Positions 17,313 to 25,433 of a stretch of DNA of 39,412 nt are shown in pieces. Origin of the DNA: Methanofastidiosum methylothiophilum (GTDB lineage: Archaea; Methanobacteriota_B; Thermococci; Methanofastidiosales; Methanofastidiosaceae); contig LNJE01000014.1 in the NCBI GenBank assembly GCA_001587635.1, positions 1 through 39,412 of the forward strand. Reading direction: 5' to 3'. The notes beneath the pieces were generated by a model. It was not told where the DNA came from. It did not search any database and saw only the letters and a list, made by a program, of their open reading frames with translations. How positions within the stretch are numbered: the first letter of the stretch is position 1; each line of letters opens with the position of its first letter. The translations under genes and the position numbers were made by a program.

Positions 17313-17956
17313 TTTCTTTTCCTATATCTTCCTCTCTTTTCTATTTGTTCAATTCTTTGAAGGATTTCTTCCTTTTTCTTATCCCCAAGTATCATGGAAT
17401 ATCCTTCAAGTATTATTTCAAACAATTCATTGGATATGTCAAAATGAGTGCTTTCTAAAGCCTGCCTTAGTAAATGAATATCTATGCCTTGTTTTTCGAT
17501 TTCTTCAGATTCTTCAGATAATCCAAAATCAATAAAGTATACTTTACCCTCTTTCAATATCATGTTTGATGTTGTTAGATCCCCATGGACTATACCGCCT
17601 TTATGCAAAGAACCAATTGACGTTCCAATCTGGAGACCAATGCCCCTATCCAGTCCTTTTGAGGTGAAATGTTCCTTTAGCCTGATGCCATCAAGATATT
17701 CCATTATAATGCTTTTTTCTTTTAAGTTCACATGATACAAAGTTGGGGAATAGACTCCGTAAAGTTTTGCTTTATTAATTATCTTTGCCTCCTTGACGGT
17801 CCTAAATCCTCTAATCATATCATCAATTTCATTGATTCTGTAATTTTTCTTTATTCTTTTTTTAATTATGACTTTTTCATTGTAGAAATCAAAGCCAAAA
17901 GTGTCCTTGAATTCTTCAAGGTAGAGGTCTGCTTCTGCACCTTTTTTTATAATCAA
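17309..17956 (-). CDS. bud32: KEOPS complex kinase/ATPase Bud32
   Basis: A 215-aa minimal protein kinase of the KEOPS complex, which makes the t6A modification at position 37 of ANN-decoding tRNAs. The catalytic loop HGDLTTSN is at residues 124-131 and the metal-binding DFG at 143-145; a KKGAEAD N-terminus and a basic tail (KRGRYRKRN) fit the family. Many archaea carry Bud32 fused to Kae1; here it is a separate gene overlapping the sua5 stop by 4 nt, in an operon kae1-sua5-bud32. Confidence 0.95.
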   Translation of the reverse strand: MIIKKGAEADLYLEEFKDTFGFDFYNEKVIIKKRIKKNYRINEIDDMIRGFRTVKEAKIINKAKLYGVYSPTLYHVNLKEKSIIMEYLDGIRLKEHFTSKGLDRGIGLQIGTSIGSLHKGGIVHGDLTTSNMILKEGKVYFIDFGLSEESEEIEKQGIDIHLLRQALESTHFDISNELFEIILEGYSMILGDKKKEEILQRIEQIEKRGRYRKRN

Positions 17957-18552
17957 AGTTTACCCCCTAGTAAATCCAATATTTGTTTTTCTGTTACTTT
18001 GCCTACTCTACTAACTTCACCAGTAATTAAATCAACTATAGTTGAAGGTGGATTCTTATCAAGAACTCCATAATCAATAAAGAGATCAATATGATCTAAA
18101 TAATTTTTGAGACTTGATTTCACCTCTTTGATAGAATATGGTGAGGGATCACCTGATTTATTTGCACTTGTTGAAATGATGGGTTTATTTGAAAATTCAC
18201 ACAATTTCCTTGAAATTTCATTCGATGGTATCCGAAAGGCAATTTTATCACTGTTTACAATATCAGGGATAGCTTTTCCTTTTTTTCTGAGAGCAACTGA
18301 TATCCCTGGGAAAGTATTGAATAGTTTTAATGCTCTTTCATCCAAATAAACATAGCTTTTTATCATTTCAATTGATGAGGCTATTAATGGAAGTGGTTTA
18401 TCCTTACTTCTCTCTTTTATTAAGAATATTTTCTCTATCGCCACTGGATTTGTCGCATCACACCCTATGCCGTAACAAGTATCAGTTGGGTATACTACTA
18501 TCCCACCATTTATTATAATCATTGCAGCCTTTTTGATTTCATTTATATCCAA
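17953..18552 (-). CDS. tsaC: Threonylcarbamoyl-AMP synthase (Sua5/YrdC/TsaC type)
   Basis: A 199-aa enzyme making threonylcarbamoyl-AMP from threonine, bicarbonate and ATP, the donor used by Kae1. The YrdC fold is recognised by VVYPTDTCYGIGCDA (about residues 19-33), IKERSKDKPLPLI, IPSNEISRKL and PIISTSANKSGDPSP. It lacks the extra C-terminal domain of full-length Sua5, so it is the short TsaC type. It overlaps the end of kae1 by 10 nt. Confidence 0.95.
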   Translation of the reverse strand: MDINEIKKAAMIIINGGIVVYPTDTCYGIGCDATNPVAIEKIFLIKERSKDKPLPLIASSIEMIKSYVYLDERALKLFNTFPGISVALRKKGKAIPDIVNSDKIAFRIPSNEISRKLCEFSNKPIISTSANKSGDPSPYSIKEVKSSLKNYLDHIDLFIDYGVLDKNPPSTIVDLITGEVSRVGKVTEKQILDLLGGKL

Positions 18553-19514
18553 TTTACTTCCACCTCATCAGTTCGCCACTTTTGTTTTATGATAGTATCC
18601 TCAATATTCATTTTTTTGCCATTGGTGTATTCTAACAGGCCTTGATATGCGATCATAGCACCATTGTCTCTGCATAAGGCAGGTGGTGGGACAAAAATTT
18701 TTGCATCCCTTTCTTCGCACATTATACTGCACATTTCTTTTAGTCTTTTTGAGGAGGCAACTCCTCCAGTTAATAATAACTCATTTTTTTCGGTATGTGA
18801 CATTGCTCTTTCTGAGGCTTCCACCACCAAAGAATATGCAGTTTCCATTAGTGAAAAAGTTACATCTTCCTTGGTGTTAGTTTTTAATTTCCTAATTGAT
18901 TCAGTNAAAAGACCTGAAAAAGAAAAATCCATACCCTTTATAGTATATGGCAGCTGCAGATACTTCTTCCCTTTTCTTGAAAGATCNTCAATTTGTTTTC
19001 CACAAGGAAAACCTATACCAAGTTCTCTACCAAAAGTATCTTGCATATTTCCGATTCCCACATCAAGAGTTTCCCCAAANACCCTATATTTCCCTTCAGC
19101 ATAGGCCAATATTTGAGTATTGCCTCCTGAAACATATAGAGTAACTGGGTCTCTTGCACCAGTAATGAATCTTCCAATTTCAACATGGGCTACGCAGTGA
19201 TTAACGCCAATTACGGGTATATTAAGATTAATAGAAAGAGACCTTGCGGCACTTGCAACAATTCTAAGGCATGGGCCAAGACCAGGCCCCATTGAAAATG
19301 AAATCAAATCAATATCACTTTTTTTTATTTCCGCTTCAGAAAGGGATTTTTGCATAACACTACCTATAACACTAGCGTGGTGATCTGCAGCTTCTCTAGG
19401 ATGAATGCCCCCATCTGAGCAATAAGAATCAATAACATTTGATAGTACAGCTTTTTCAGAAACTACCCCAACTCCAAGGGTATGAGCAGTACCTTCTATC
19501 CCAAGAGATATCAT
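18543..19514 (-). CDS. kae1: tRNA threonylcarbamoyltransferase Kae1 (TsaD homologue)
   Basis: A 323-aa catalytic subunit of KEOPS that transfers the threonylcarbamoyl group to A37 of tRNA. It has the ASKHA fold, a metal-binding H106-x3-H110 (NHCVAHVE), the phosphate loop SGGNT at 129-133 and LLTGGVASSKRL late in the protein. No kinase domain is fused to its C-terminus. Three n bases leave three residues unresolved. First gene of the t6A operon. Confidence 0.96.
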   Translation of the reverse strand: MISLGIEGTAHTLGVGVVSEKAVLSNVIDSYCSDGGIHPREAADHHASVIGSVMQKSLSEAEIKKSDIDLISFSMGPGLGPCLRIVASAARSLSINLNIPVIGVNHCVAHVEIGRFITGARDPVTLYVSGGNTQILAYAEGKYRXFGETLDVGIGNMQDTFGRELGIGFPCGKQIXDLSRKGKKYLQLPYTIKGMDFSFSGLXTESIRKLKTNTKEDVTFSLMETAYSLVVEASERAMSHTEKNELLLTGGVASSKRLKEMCSIMCEERDAKIFVPPPALCRDNGAMIAYQGLLEYTNGKKMNIEDTIIKQKWRTDEVEVNWI

Positions 19515-19563
19515 GAATTAGATACTTCTTTTCTTCTTAAATGGTTTATTTCTTACACGAAGA

Positions 19564-20058
19564 CTATTTCATGTTTTGAGATGCTAAATCGTAATAGTAA
19601 TCTTCATCAGAAGATTTAACGGATTTAAATTTGCCACTTGTAGAATATTCTTTGAATTTTTTCTCCCATATTTCAAAGAATCCTTCATGTGATAAAAACT
19701 CCATAAATTTTATAAGCTGTTCATTTGTGACTTTACTTAGATTGTGCTCCATATCACAAGCATCTCTTTTAGCATCTTCCTCTGGCACAAGTATCATCCT
19801 GAAAAAATCGAAGAGAATCTTATTTTTTTTCAGTGTAACTGTTGCAATATTTACCCCTTTTTCAGTTAAAACTGTTGGCCCGTAATGTTCCCTTTTTATT
19901 AGGCCCTTCTCTTCAAGTTTCTTTAACATTTCAACAGTTGTTGCAGGTCTTACGCCCAATGCTTTAGCAACATCTTTTGTTCTAGCAAAACCTTTGTTTT
20001 CTGTGATATTTAAAATTGCTTTCAAATAATCTTCTTCAGTTTCGGTAGTATTGTCCAT
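19564..20058 (-). CDS. DtxR/MntR-family metal-dependent transcriptional regulator
   Basis: A 164-aa regulator. The N-terminal winged helix (about residues 5-65: EEDYLKAILNITENKGFARTKDVAKALGV) matches DtxR/IdeR/MntR. The dimerisation and metal-binding part follows, with candidate ligands D101, C102, E104 and H105 in the DACDMEHNLS segment where the family carries its Cys/Met-Glu-His set. No C-terminal SH3 domain, so it is MntR-like in size. Likely controls iron or manganese uptake; its targets are not evident here. Confidence 0.92.
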   Translation of the reverse strand: MDNTTETEEDYLKAILNITENKGFARTKDVAKALGVRPATTVEMLKKLEEKGLIKREHYGPTVLTEKGVNIATVTLKKNKILFDFFRMILVPEEDAKRDACDMEHNLSKVTNEQLIKFMEFLSHEGFFEIWEKKFKEYSTSGKFKSVKSSDEDYYYDLASQNMK

Positions 20059-20135
20059 ACTAACATTATTCAGTATTCCTAAATATAAATCTTATTGTTA
20101 TAGGGCATTAATAAATATCCTCTAATTAACTTTAA

Positions 20136-20618
20136 TCAATATTTATTAGTAATAGGGCGTCTTTTAATAATATTCCCGCAATCACCGCATATTTTTTTAT
20201 CTTTAGAATATTTTTTTTTGCATCCCATACAGTAATACTCCCACCAAATTATTTTTTTAATTCCCAATTCCCTTATTGATTTGAATCTAATGTTTAACAT
20301 AGAAGAAACGTTTTGTATTCCATAATCTTCAGAGATAATTGAAGAATCCAGTTCAAGTGAAAGCGCTATTATTTTGATATCTGTTAACGATAAATTGTCT
20401 CCTGATTCCATAGTTTTTTTTACAACTTTATCGATGTTTTCTTGTTTTGGATCTTTTATTTTAATCTTTTCGGAATTTAAAAAATAGGAGAGCCTTTCTT
20501 TAGAGATATCGTCTCCAACTTCATCTATTACTTCATGAACTGTGAAGTATTCATCTTCTTCTGGTAAAAATCCTCCTATGAATGCTGAAGAATCTAAGAC
20601 ATACTTCACTAACTTCAC
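20136..20618 (-). CDS. nob1: Endoribonuclease Nob1
   Basis: A 160-aa PIN-domain nuclease followed by a zinc ribbon, the architecture of Nob1, which trims the 3' end of 16S rRNA during small-subunit maturation. PIN acidic residues are in VLDSSAFIGGF (about 7-17), SLTDIKIIALSLEL and IISEDYGIQN; the zinc ribbon has CMGC and CGDC near 131-151. The ATG overlaps the NAD kinase stop by 4 nt. Confidence 0.93.
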   Translation of the reverse strand: MKLVKYVLDSSAFIGGFLPEEDEYFTVHEVIDEVGDDISKERLSYFLNSEKIKIKDPKQENIDKVVKKTMESGDNLSLTDIKIIALSLELDSSIISEDYGIQNVSSMLNIRFKSIRELGIKKIIWWEYYCMGCKKKYSKDKKICGDCGNIIKRRPITNKY

Positions 20619-21364
20619 TTCTTTACAAATCTAGCTTTTAGAGCGCTCTTTTTGATTTCTATTTTATCCCCTGGATTCATTGTGCCTTCAGGGAAGCCGT
20701 CAGCCACTATAGCGCATGACTTATCCAATGCTGTAACTACAACATCTTCGTGATCTGGAAATACGATAGGACTTGCTTTTCTGTAAAGAGGGCAAATTGG
20801 GGTTATGCCAAATTCTTGTGAGTTTGGCCTTATGATTGGCCCACCTGCAGAATAAGAGTAAGCTGTCGACCCCGTTGGNGTAGTAATAATGACCCCATCT
20901 CCAGATATAATGTATTTCTGACCAGAAATCTCAACGTTAACTTGGGATACTCTAGTAGCAACTTCAGTTCTTATCACTATGTCATTTAATGCNTCTATAG
21001 TTCTATTACCTATTGTACAGGATATCATAGAGCGCTCTTCAATGGTATGATTTTCAATTATATGGAGCAAAGAGCTAATTTCTTTAGGAGATATTTCACT
21101 NAGGTAACCAATTGTTCCAACATTAACTCCTAGTATCGGGGTATCTTTATATTTTCTTACTGANTTTAAGATAGTCCCATCACCGCCGATAGAAATCAAT
21201 AATTCTACATCCCCTTTTTTACTGGAGTATTTACTATTCATAAAGAAAGAAGTTAAAGAGTCATCAAAATAGACTTCGTACTTCTCTTTCAAAATGTCGA
21301 ATATATTTCTAGCAGTTTCTAATGCCTTTTCTCTGTCTCTTCTAGAGATTATACCTACTCTCAA
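20615..21364 (-). CDS. nadK: NAD kinase
   Basis: A 249-aa enzyme phosphorylating NAD+ to NADP+. The GGDGT motif is at residues 60-64, with NDIVI near 128 and the conserved GDGVIIT.PTGSTAYSYSAGGP loop (about 154-174). Normal length for archaeal NadK. Four n bases give unresolved residues at otherwise conserved positions. Translationally coupled to nob1 downstream. Confidence 0.95.
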   Translation of the reverse strand: MRVGIISRRDREKALETARNIFDILKEKYEVYFDDSLTSFFMNSKYSSKKGDVELLISIGGDGTILXSVRKYKDTPILGVNVGTIGYXSEISPKEISSLLHIIENHTIEERSMISCTIGNRTIXALNDIVIRTEVATRVSQVNVEISGQKYIISGDGVIITXPTGSTAYSYSAGGPIIRPNSQEFGITPICPLYRKASPIVFPDHEDVVVTALDKSCAIVADGFPEGTMNPGDKIEIKKSALKARFVKK

Positions 21365-21370
21365 AATAAT

Positions 21371-22009
21371 CTACCTTTTAATTTTAAGTAATAATAGTAG
21401 TAATAATATAGAAGCTACACCACCAATAACAGTGTAAACTAATGGCATCATGGGATTTTTTTCTGGCATTGATTCAGAAGCCACTAATATGGTATCCTCA
21501 GAATGATTCATTTGTCTTACTTCGCCACTACCTCCATAGCCTTCAGCCATTGTTTTGGGGGTATCTGGATGTACGCTCTCAAAAATTCCTGGAGCACTAA
21601 AACCTATGCCCAATATAACAACTAAGAACATGACCAGTAAAGCTGTGGGAGGTGGGATATAAGATGTTTTAAGGCTTGTAGATAAACTTCTAACAATTTC
21701 TTCTTTTTGGGAGGGAACTATTAGAATAGCAGTTTTTTTAGGGCCGTAATATTTTATATCCTTAAATTTTCTTGATAATTTTGTATCGACAACGCCTATA
21801 ATTCCAATCTCCATCAATCTTTCTATATGAAACATCACAGTGGGCATTGGAAGATCTAACTTCTTTGCTAGATCGCTAGCTGACTGTGGTTCAATAAAAA
21901 AAGCATCAATTATCCGCCTTCCGTTATCATTTGCAAGCTCCATGGCAACGATTTTTGCATTCTCATCGTCAGTCGATATAACGTGTAACACATCATCCAA
22001 AGTTGCCAT
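21371..22009 (-). CDS. Membrane-anchored winged-helix transcriptional regulator
   Basis: A 212-aa protein. An ArsR-like winged helix lies in the first ~95 residues (NGRRIIDAFFIEPQSASDLAKKLDLPMPTVMFHIERLMEIGIIG...). A transmembrane segment follows (about 122-140), then a ~45-residue extracellular loop and a second transmembrane segment (about 189-208) with a short basic cytoplasmic tail. Such one-component membrane regulators are known in archaea, but I cannot name this one. It is transcribed divergently from the two coiled-coil membrane proteins and shares a ~100-bp intergenic region with an inverted repeat, so they are its likeliest targets. Confidence 0.8.
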   Translation of the reverse strand: MATLDDVLHVISTDDENAKIVAMELANDNGRRIIDAFFIEPQSASDLAKKLDLPMPTVMFHIERLMEIGIIGVVDTKLSRKFKDIKYYGPKKTAILIVPSQKEEIVRSLSTSLKTSYIPPPTALLVMFLVVILGIGFSAPGIFESVHPDTPKTMAEGYGGSGEVRQMNHSEDTILVASESMPEKNPMMPLVYTVIGGVASILLLLLLLKIKR

Positions 22010-22046
22010 AAATATTATATTTTATTATTTCTTTAAAAGGATATCT

Positions 22047-22071
22047 TAAAAGTAAAGGCAAAAGACTTTTA
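22047..22071. promoter_or_regulatory. Inverted repeat over the promoter of the coiled-coil genes
   Basis: TAAAAGT (22047-22053) and ACTTTTA (22065-22071) form perfect 7-bp arms 11 nt apart. The right arm merges into a TATA-like CTTTTATAG (22066-22074). A regulator bound here would block the plus-strand promoter. Because the region is AT-rich, chance is possible. Confidence 0.4.
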
Positions 22072-22110
22072 TAGTGAACTAATTCCTTAAGACCCCGGGG
22101 GGTGTAGGTT

Positions 22111-23130
22111 ACGCATAATAAATCTATATTTTTATTATTATGTTTGGTATTAGGATCTCTTGTTATTAACTTACCTAAAATGGATGCTGAAGGATTTGTT
22201 TATTCGTTTGATTTTAAGCCCAAATCCACAGATATGGCTTCTTTTGGTAAAATAGAAATGACCTCCGATGTAAACATATCAGATCAGTACACAATTATCA
22301 ATAATCAAATATATTTTTCAGAAGTCCCCCAAATAATCGTGTTTAATACATCTATTCAAAAATCAATTATAACTGAAACAAAGTTAATGTACCAAGATGC
22401 AAATTCCAGCTGGAAAGAAGTTAACATTAACTTTGATACTGAAGTTGCAAATGCAAGATTTAATCTTGAAACTGAAGGAAAAAAAAGTTCTGACGGATAT
22501 CACTTCGTGTTAAACTATAAAATTAATACTTCTTCAATTTACACCCTTAAACCAAATACTTTATTATCATTTGAATATTTTTTTATGGGCAAACTTGACA
22601 AAAATGATAGTGCGAACATAAATTTAACTCTACCTAAAGGATTTAAACCTATTAACAATACAGGCTGGAGAGTACAGGACGAAAGATTTGTTTATTCAGG
22701 ATTAATTTCAGAAACATCCGGAAGCTTTTATACGATATTCAACACAGAAAACAATTATTCTGATTCATTTGAATCATTAAAACAAGAAATTTCAAATCTA
22801 AGGAAGGATAATGCGAAATTGTCTGAAATAATTTCTGAACTAGAAAAAGGCATTGAAAGCTATAAAACAGAAAATCATAATCAATCTCTTGAAATAAAAG
22901 CCCTTAACGATAGACTTTTAAAAGCTGAAGAGGAAAGAAAAATTTCTGATAGAATATCCAATAACTTTTGGCAGTTCTCATGGGGACTCACTATACTACT
23001 TCCAATACTACTTCTCGTATTTGCAGAGCTTAGGACAAAATCAGTTATTACTTCAACACAGCTTTTGATAAGTTCAATTGTTGGAACATTTGTTATCTTC
23101 TTGATATTGTATATATTATTTATTACTTAA
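22111..23130 (+). CDS. Exported coiled-coil membrane protein, paralogue 1
   Basis: About 339 aa; no family recognised. Parts: signal peptide (about 1-27), a beta-rich ectodomain (about 28-218, with TGWRVQDERFVYSG late in it), a coiled coil (about 219-284) and two closely spaced transmembrane helices (about 290-307 and 319-338). The best start is unusual. A GGGGGTG ribosome-binding stretch (about 22097-22104) is followed by ACG at 22111, where an ATG would be expected. Starting there gives a complete signal peptide that aligns with the paralogue downstream. Canonical starts exist only at TTG 22144 or ATG 22180, and these lose half or all of the signal peptide. Function unknown. Confidence 0.8.
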   Translation, partial: THNKSIFLLLCLVLGSLVINLPKMDAEGFVYSFDFKPKSTDMASFGKIEMTSDVNISDQYTIINNQIYFSEVPQIIVFNTSIQKSIITETKLMYQDANSSWKEVNINFDTEVANARFNLETEGKKSSDGYHFVLNYKINTSSIYTLKPNTLLSFEYFFMGKLDKNDSANINLTLPKGFKPINNTGWRVQDERFVYSGLISETSGSFYTIFNTENNYSDSFESLKQEISNLRKDNAKLSEIISELEKGIESYKTENHNQSLEIKALNDRLLKAEEERKISDRISNNFWQFSWGLTILLPILLLVFAELRTKSVITSTQLLISSIVGTFVIFLILYILFIT

Positions 23131-23202
23131 GAGAAATTATAGATGAAAAAAATCAAAAGTAATTTAAAGCATGTAAGTACTTTCAAATCGAGGAGGATAA
23201 AT

Positions 23203-24225
23203 ATGTCAAGAAATATAAAAATTTATGCTTTATCATTATTCATCCTAGTGGCCTTAGTCCTAAATTTTCCAAGTGTTAGTGCAGAGAGTTTTTTATATTC
23301 TTTTAACATAGAATCAGATATTACAGATATAGGCCATTCACAAGTAAATATTTTAACAGATGTAAATATAGATAAGGATTTTACATATCTAACGCACCAA
23401 ATTATCATTTCAGATGTTCAAGGTAACCTTACTTTTGAGAACAGTATCCCACGTAATCTCATATATAACATAGACTTAAGCTATAAAGATTCAAATTCTT
23501 CCTGGAATAGATTAGATGTCATACTTGAAAATTCTGAAAACACTAAATTTACAATAGATACCCAAGATAAAAGAGGTGTATTTGATTATCAATTTAACGT
23601 AATATATGTTATCAGCACCCGAACCATATTTAATCTAGCACCAAATGTTCTAAACTCATTTGACTATGTTATTTCTTCAGAGTTGGAGATGGGTCCGGAG
23701 GATATTGCTACAGTAAAGATTACCCTCCCATCAGGATATAAACCATTTGATTCAACTGGATGGAGGCTACAGGGAGGGAGATTCTTTTATTCTACCTCAC
23801 TCACTGGATTAGAAAAAAACTTTTACTCAGTATTTTACGAAGAAGAAGACTACGGCGGATCAATTAATTCACTAAAACATGAAATAACAAAATTGACTCA
23901 AGAAAATGTAAAACTTACGGAAAATATTATTGAAATGCAAAGAGCTGTTGAAAGTTACAAGACCAAAAATCAAGAATTAACTGTAGATATTAAAGATTTA
24001 AAAGATGAACTTATTAAGTCAAAAGAAGAGCAACAAAATGCTAGCAAGAACACTGCTAATTTTAGATACCTGTCATGGGGACTAACTTTGACACTTCCAG
24101 GTATGCAGTTTGTTCTAAATTTATTAAGAGAACGGAGCAGAATATCACCAATACAACTGCACTTGGGTACAGCAATAGGAACTTTTATAGTTTTTTTAGT
24201 ACTGTATTCACTTTTATTTGTTTAA
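23203..24225 (+). CDS. Exported coiled-coil membrane protein, paralogue 2
   Basis: A 340-aa protein with the same plan as its upstream neighbour: signal peptide (SLFILVALVLNFPSVSAES), beta-rich ectodomain with TGWRLQGGRFFYST, coiled coil of similar length, and two C-terminal transmembrane helices (SWGLTLTLPGMQFVLNLL and a last FIVFLVLYSLLF). The ATG at 23203 has GAGGAGGAT upstream and gives a clean signal peptide; the in-frame ATG at 23143 adds only a basic, non-conserved stretch. The two genes are 72 nt apart and arose by tandem duplication. Probably an envelope or sensor pair with the divergent regulator; that is inference. Confidence 0.85.
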   Translation: MSRNIKIYALSLFILVALVLNFPSVSAESFLYSFNIESDITDIGHSQVNILTDVNIDKDFTYLTHQIIISDVQGNLTFENSIPRNLIYNIDLSYKDSNSSWNRLDVILENSENTKFTIDTQDKRGVFDYQFNVIYVISTRTIFNLAPNVLNSFDYVISSELEMGPEDIATVKITLPSGYKPFDSTGWRLQGGRFFYSTSLTGLEKNFYSVFYEEEDYGGSINSLKHEITKLTQENVKLTENIIEMQRAVESYKTKNQELTVDIKDLKDELIKSKEEQQNASKNTANFRYLSWGLTLTLPGMQFVLNLLRERSRISPIQLHLGTAIGTFIVFLVLYSLLFV

Positions 24226-24260
24226 ATTTATCAATTAAAAAATAGAGTGGATTTATTTAG

Positions 24261-24302
24261 TTAATATGCCAATCATTTTATTGATTGACATATTAATTTT
24301 TG
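24261..24302. terminator. Strong inverted repeat between convergent genes
   Basis: Arms at 24261-24275 and 24282-24296 match at 14 of 15 positions around a 6-nt loop, and a T run follows on the plus strand. It lies between the end of the second coiled-coil gene and the end of mop, so it probably terminates one or both transcripts. Confidence 0.65.
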
Positions 24303-24345
24303 ACTTTCTTATAAAGAATCTTCGATTTGTCATTTCAAATATAGC

Positions 24346-24558
24346 TTATTCATCTACTCCGATCATTACTTCTGTTGATTTAACTATGACCTTAACTTTT
24401 TGCCCTACCTTTAATCCCAAAGAATCCACTGCATCTCTTGTAATCATTGAAGTAATTACCGATGGTTTCGTTACTTCTACTTTAACTGTAGCTGCAACTT
24501 CACCTTTTTTTATTTCTTTAATAACTCCTTCCATACTATTTCTTGCACTAATAGCCAT
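24346..24558 (-). CDS. mop: Molbindin (Mop, TOBE-domain molybdate/tungstate-binding protein)
   Basis: A 70-aa single TOBE/Mop domain that binds and buffers molybdate or tungstate in the cytoplasm as an oligomer. The family start MAISARNSMEGVIKEIKKGEV is clear, followed by ATVKVEV and SLGLKVGQKVKVIVKSTEVMIGVD. GGTGAT precedes the ATG. It marks the left edge of the molybdenum/tungsten island and is transcribed in the same direction as the FecCD-type importer, separated from it by 83 nt. Confidence 0.93.
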   Translation of the reverse strand: MAISARNSMEGVIKEIKKGEVAATVKVEVTKPSVITSMITRDAVDSLGLKVGQKVKVIVKSTEVMIGVDE

Positions 24559-24641
24559 TTTATCACCGAATAAATATTGACTTAGAAGTATTTAAGATTA
24601 ATTTAGCCCACAATATAAAATATTTTATAGTAATTAAAGAA

Positions 24642-25433
24642 TCAGACGATTGGTATACAAATTTTTCTGTTTATCCCTTCTTTAATTGCTTTAATCTTTA
24701 CATCTATTCCATATACCTTTCTAAGATTTTCTTCGTTTACTGTTTCATCGGGCGAGCCCAATCCAGTTAATTTCCCTTCTTTCATTAAGGCGACTTTTTG
24801 AGATGAGATAAAAGCATGATCTGGAAAATGTGAGGACATTATGATACTTAGGCCTGTTTTTGCAAGATTGTTAATTAATCTGAGTAATCGTATCTGATTT
24901 CCCAAGTCTAAATGGGAAGTAGGTTCATCAAGTAAAAGGATCTTAGGCTGCTGCGTTAATACCCTNGCTATAAGGACTAATCTCTGCTCCCCTCCACTAA
25001 GTTCTGTGCAGGGCCTATCTGCAAGGTGGGATATACCAACTGTTTCCATCGATTCATTAACTAAATCAAAGTCTTTATGNGAGGGAACGGANAACAAACC
25101 TAAATGCGGTGCTCTTCCCATGACAATTAAGTCTCTTACCGAATAGGGAAAAGCAGAAAAATGTGCTTGAGGAACATAACCAATTCCTCTTGCAATNTCC
25201 TCAGTTGAAAGATTTGACATTTCTACGCCATCATAAATAATAGTTCCTTCATCCAATGGCAATATTTTAGTAAGGCATTTTATCAATGTTGATTTTCCAG
25301 TGCCGTTAGGCCCCAAAAGACACATTACTTCGCCTTCTTTTAAAGAGAAATTTATATTTCGAAATATAAAATTGTTCTCCATATAGCCAAAGCCGCCCTT
25401 TTTCATTTGGAGTATTGATTTCAATAATTCCAC
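24642..25433 (-). CDS. ABC transporter ATP-binding protein, FecE/BtuD type
   Basis: A 263-aa ATPase of a metal-chelate/molybdate-type importer. Walker A GPNGTGKST (about 43-51), signature LSGGEQ (about 143-148), Walker B ILLLDEPTSHLD (about 165-176) and switch His in MSSHFPDHAF are present. Several n bases lie in the gene. It starts with GTG and overlaps the permease end by 13 nt. FecE-type ATPases serve siderophore, cobalamin or, in the Haemophilus MolBCA system, molybdate uptake; the neighbours favour Mo/W oxyanions. Confidence 0.93.
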   Translation of the reverse strand: MELLKSILQMKKGGFGYMENNFIFRNINFSLKEGEVMCLLGPNGTGKSTLIKCLTKILPLDEGTIIYDGVEMSNLSTEXIARGIGYVPQAHFSAFPYSVRDLIVMGRAPHLGLXSVPXHKDFDLVNESMETVGISHLADRPCTELSGGEQRLVLIXRVLTQQPKILLLDEPTSHLDLGNQIRLLRLINNLAKTGLSIIMSSHFPDHAFISSQKVALMKEGKLTGLGSPDETVNEENLRKVYGIDVKIKAIKEGINRKICIPIV

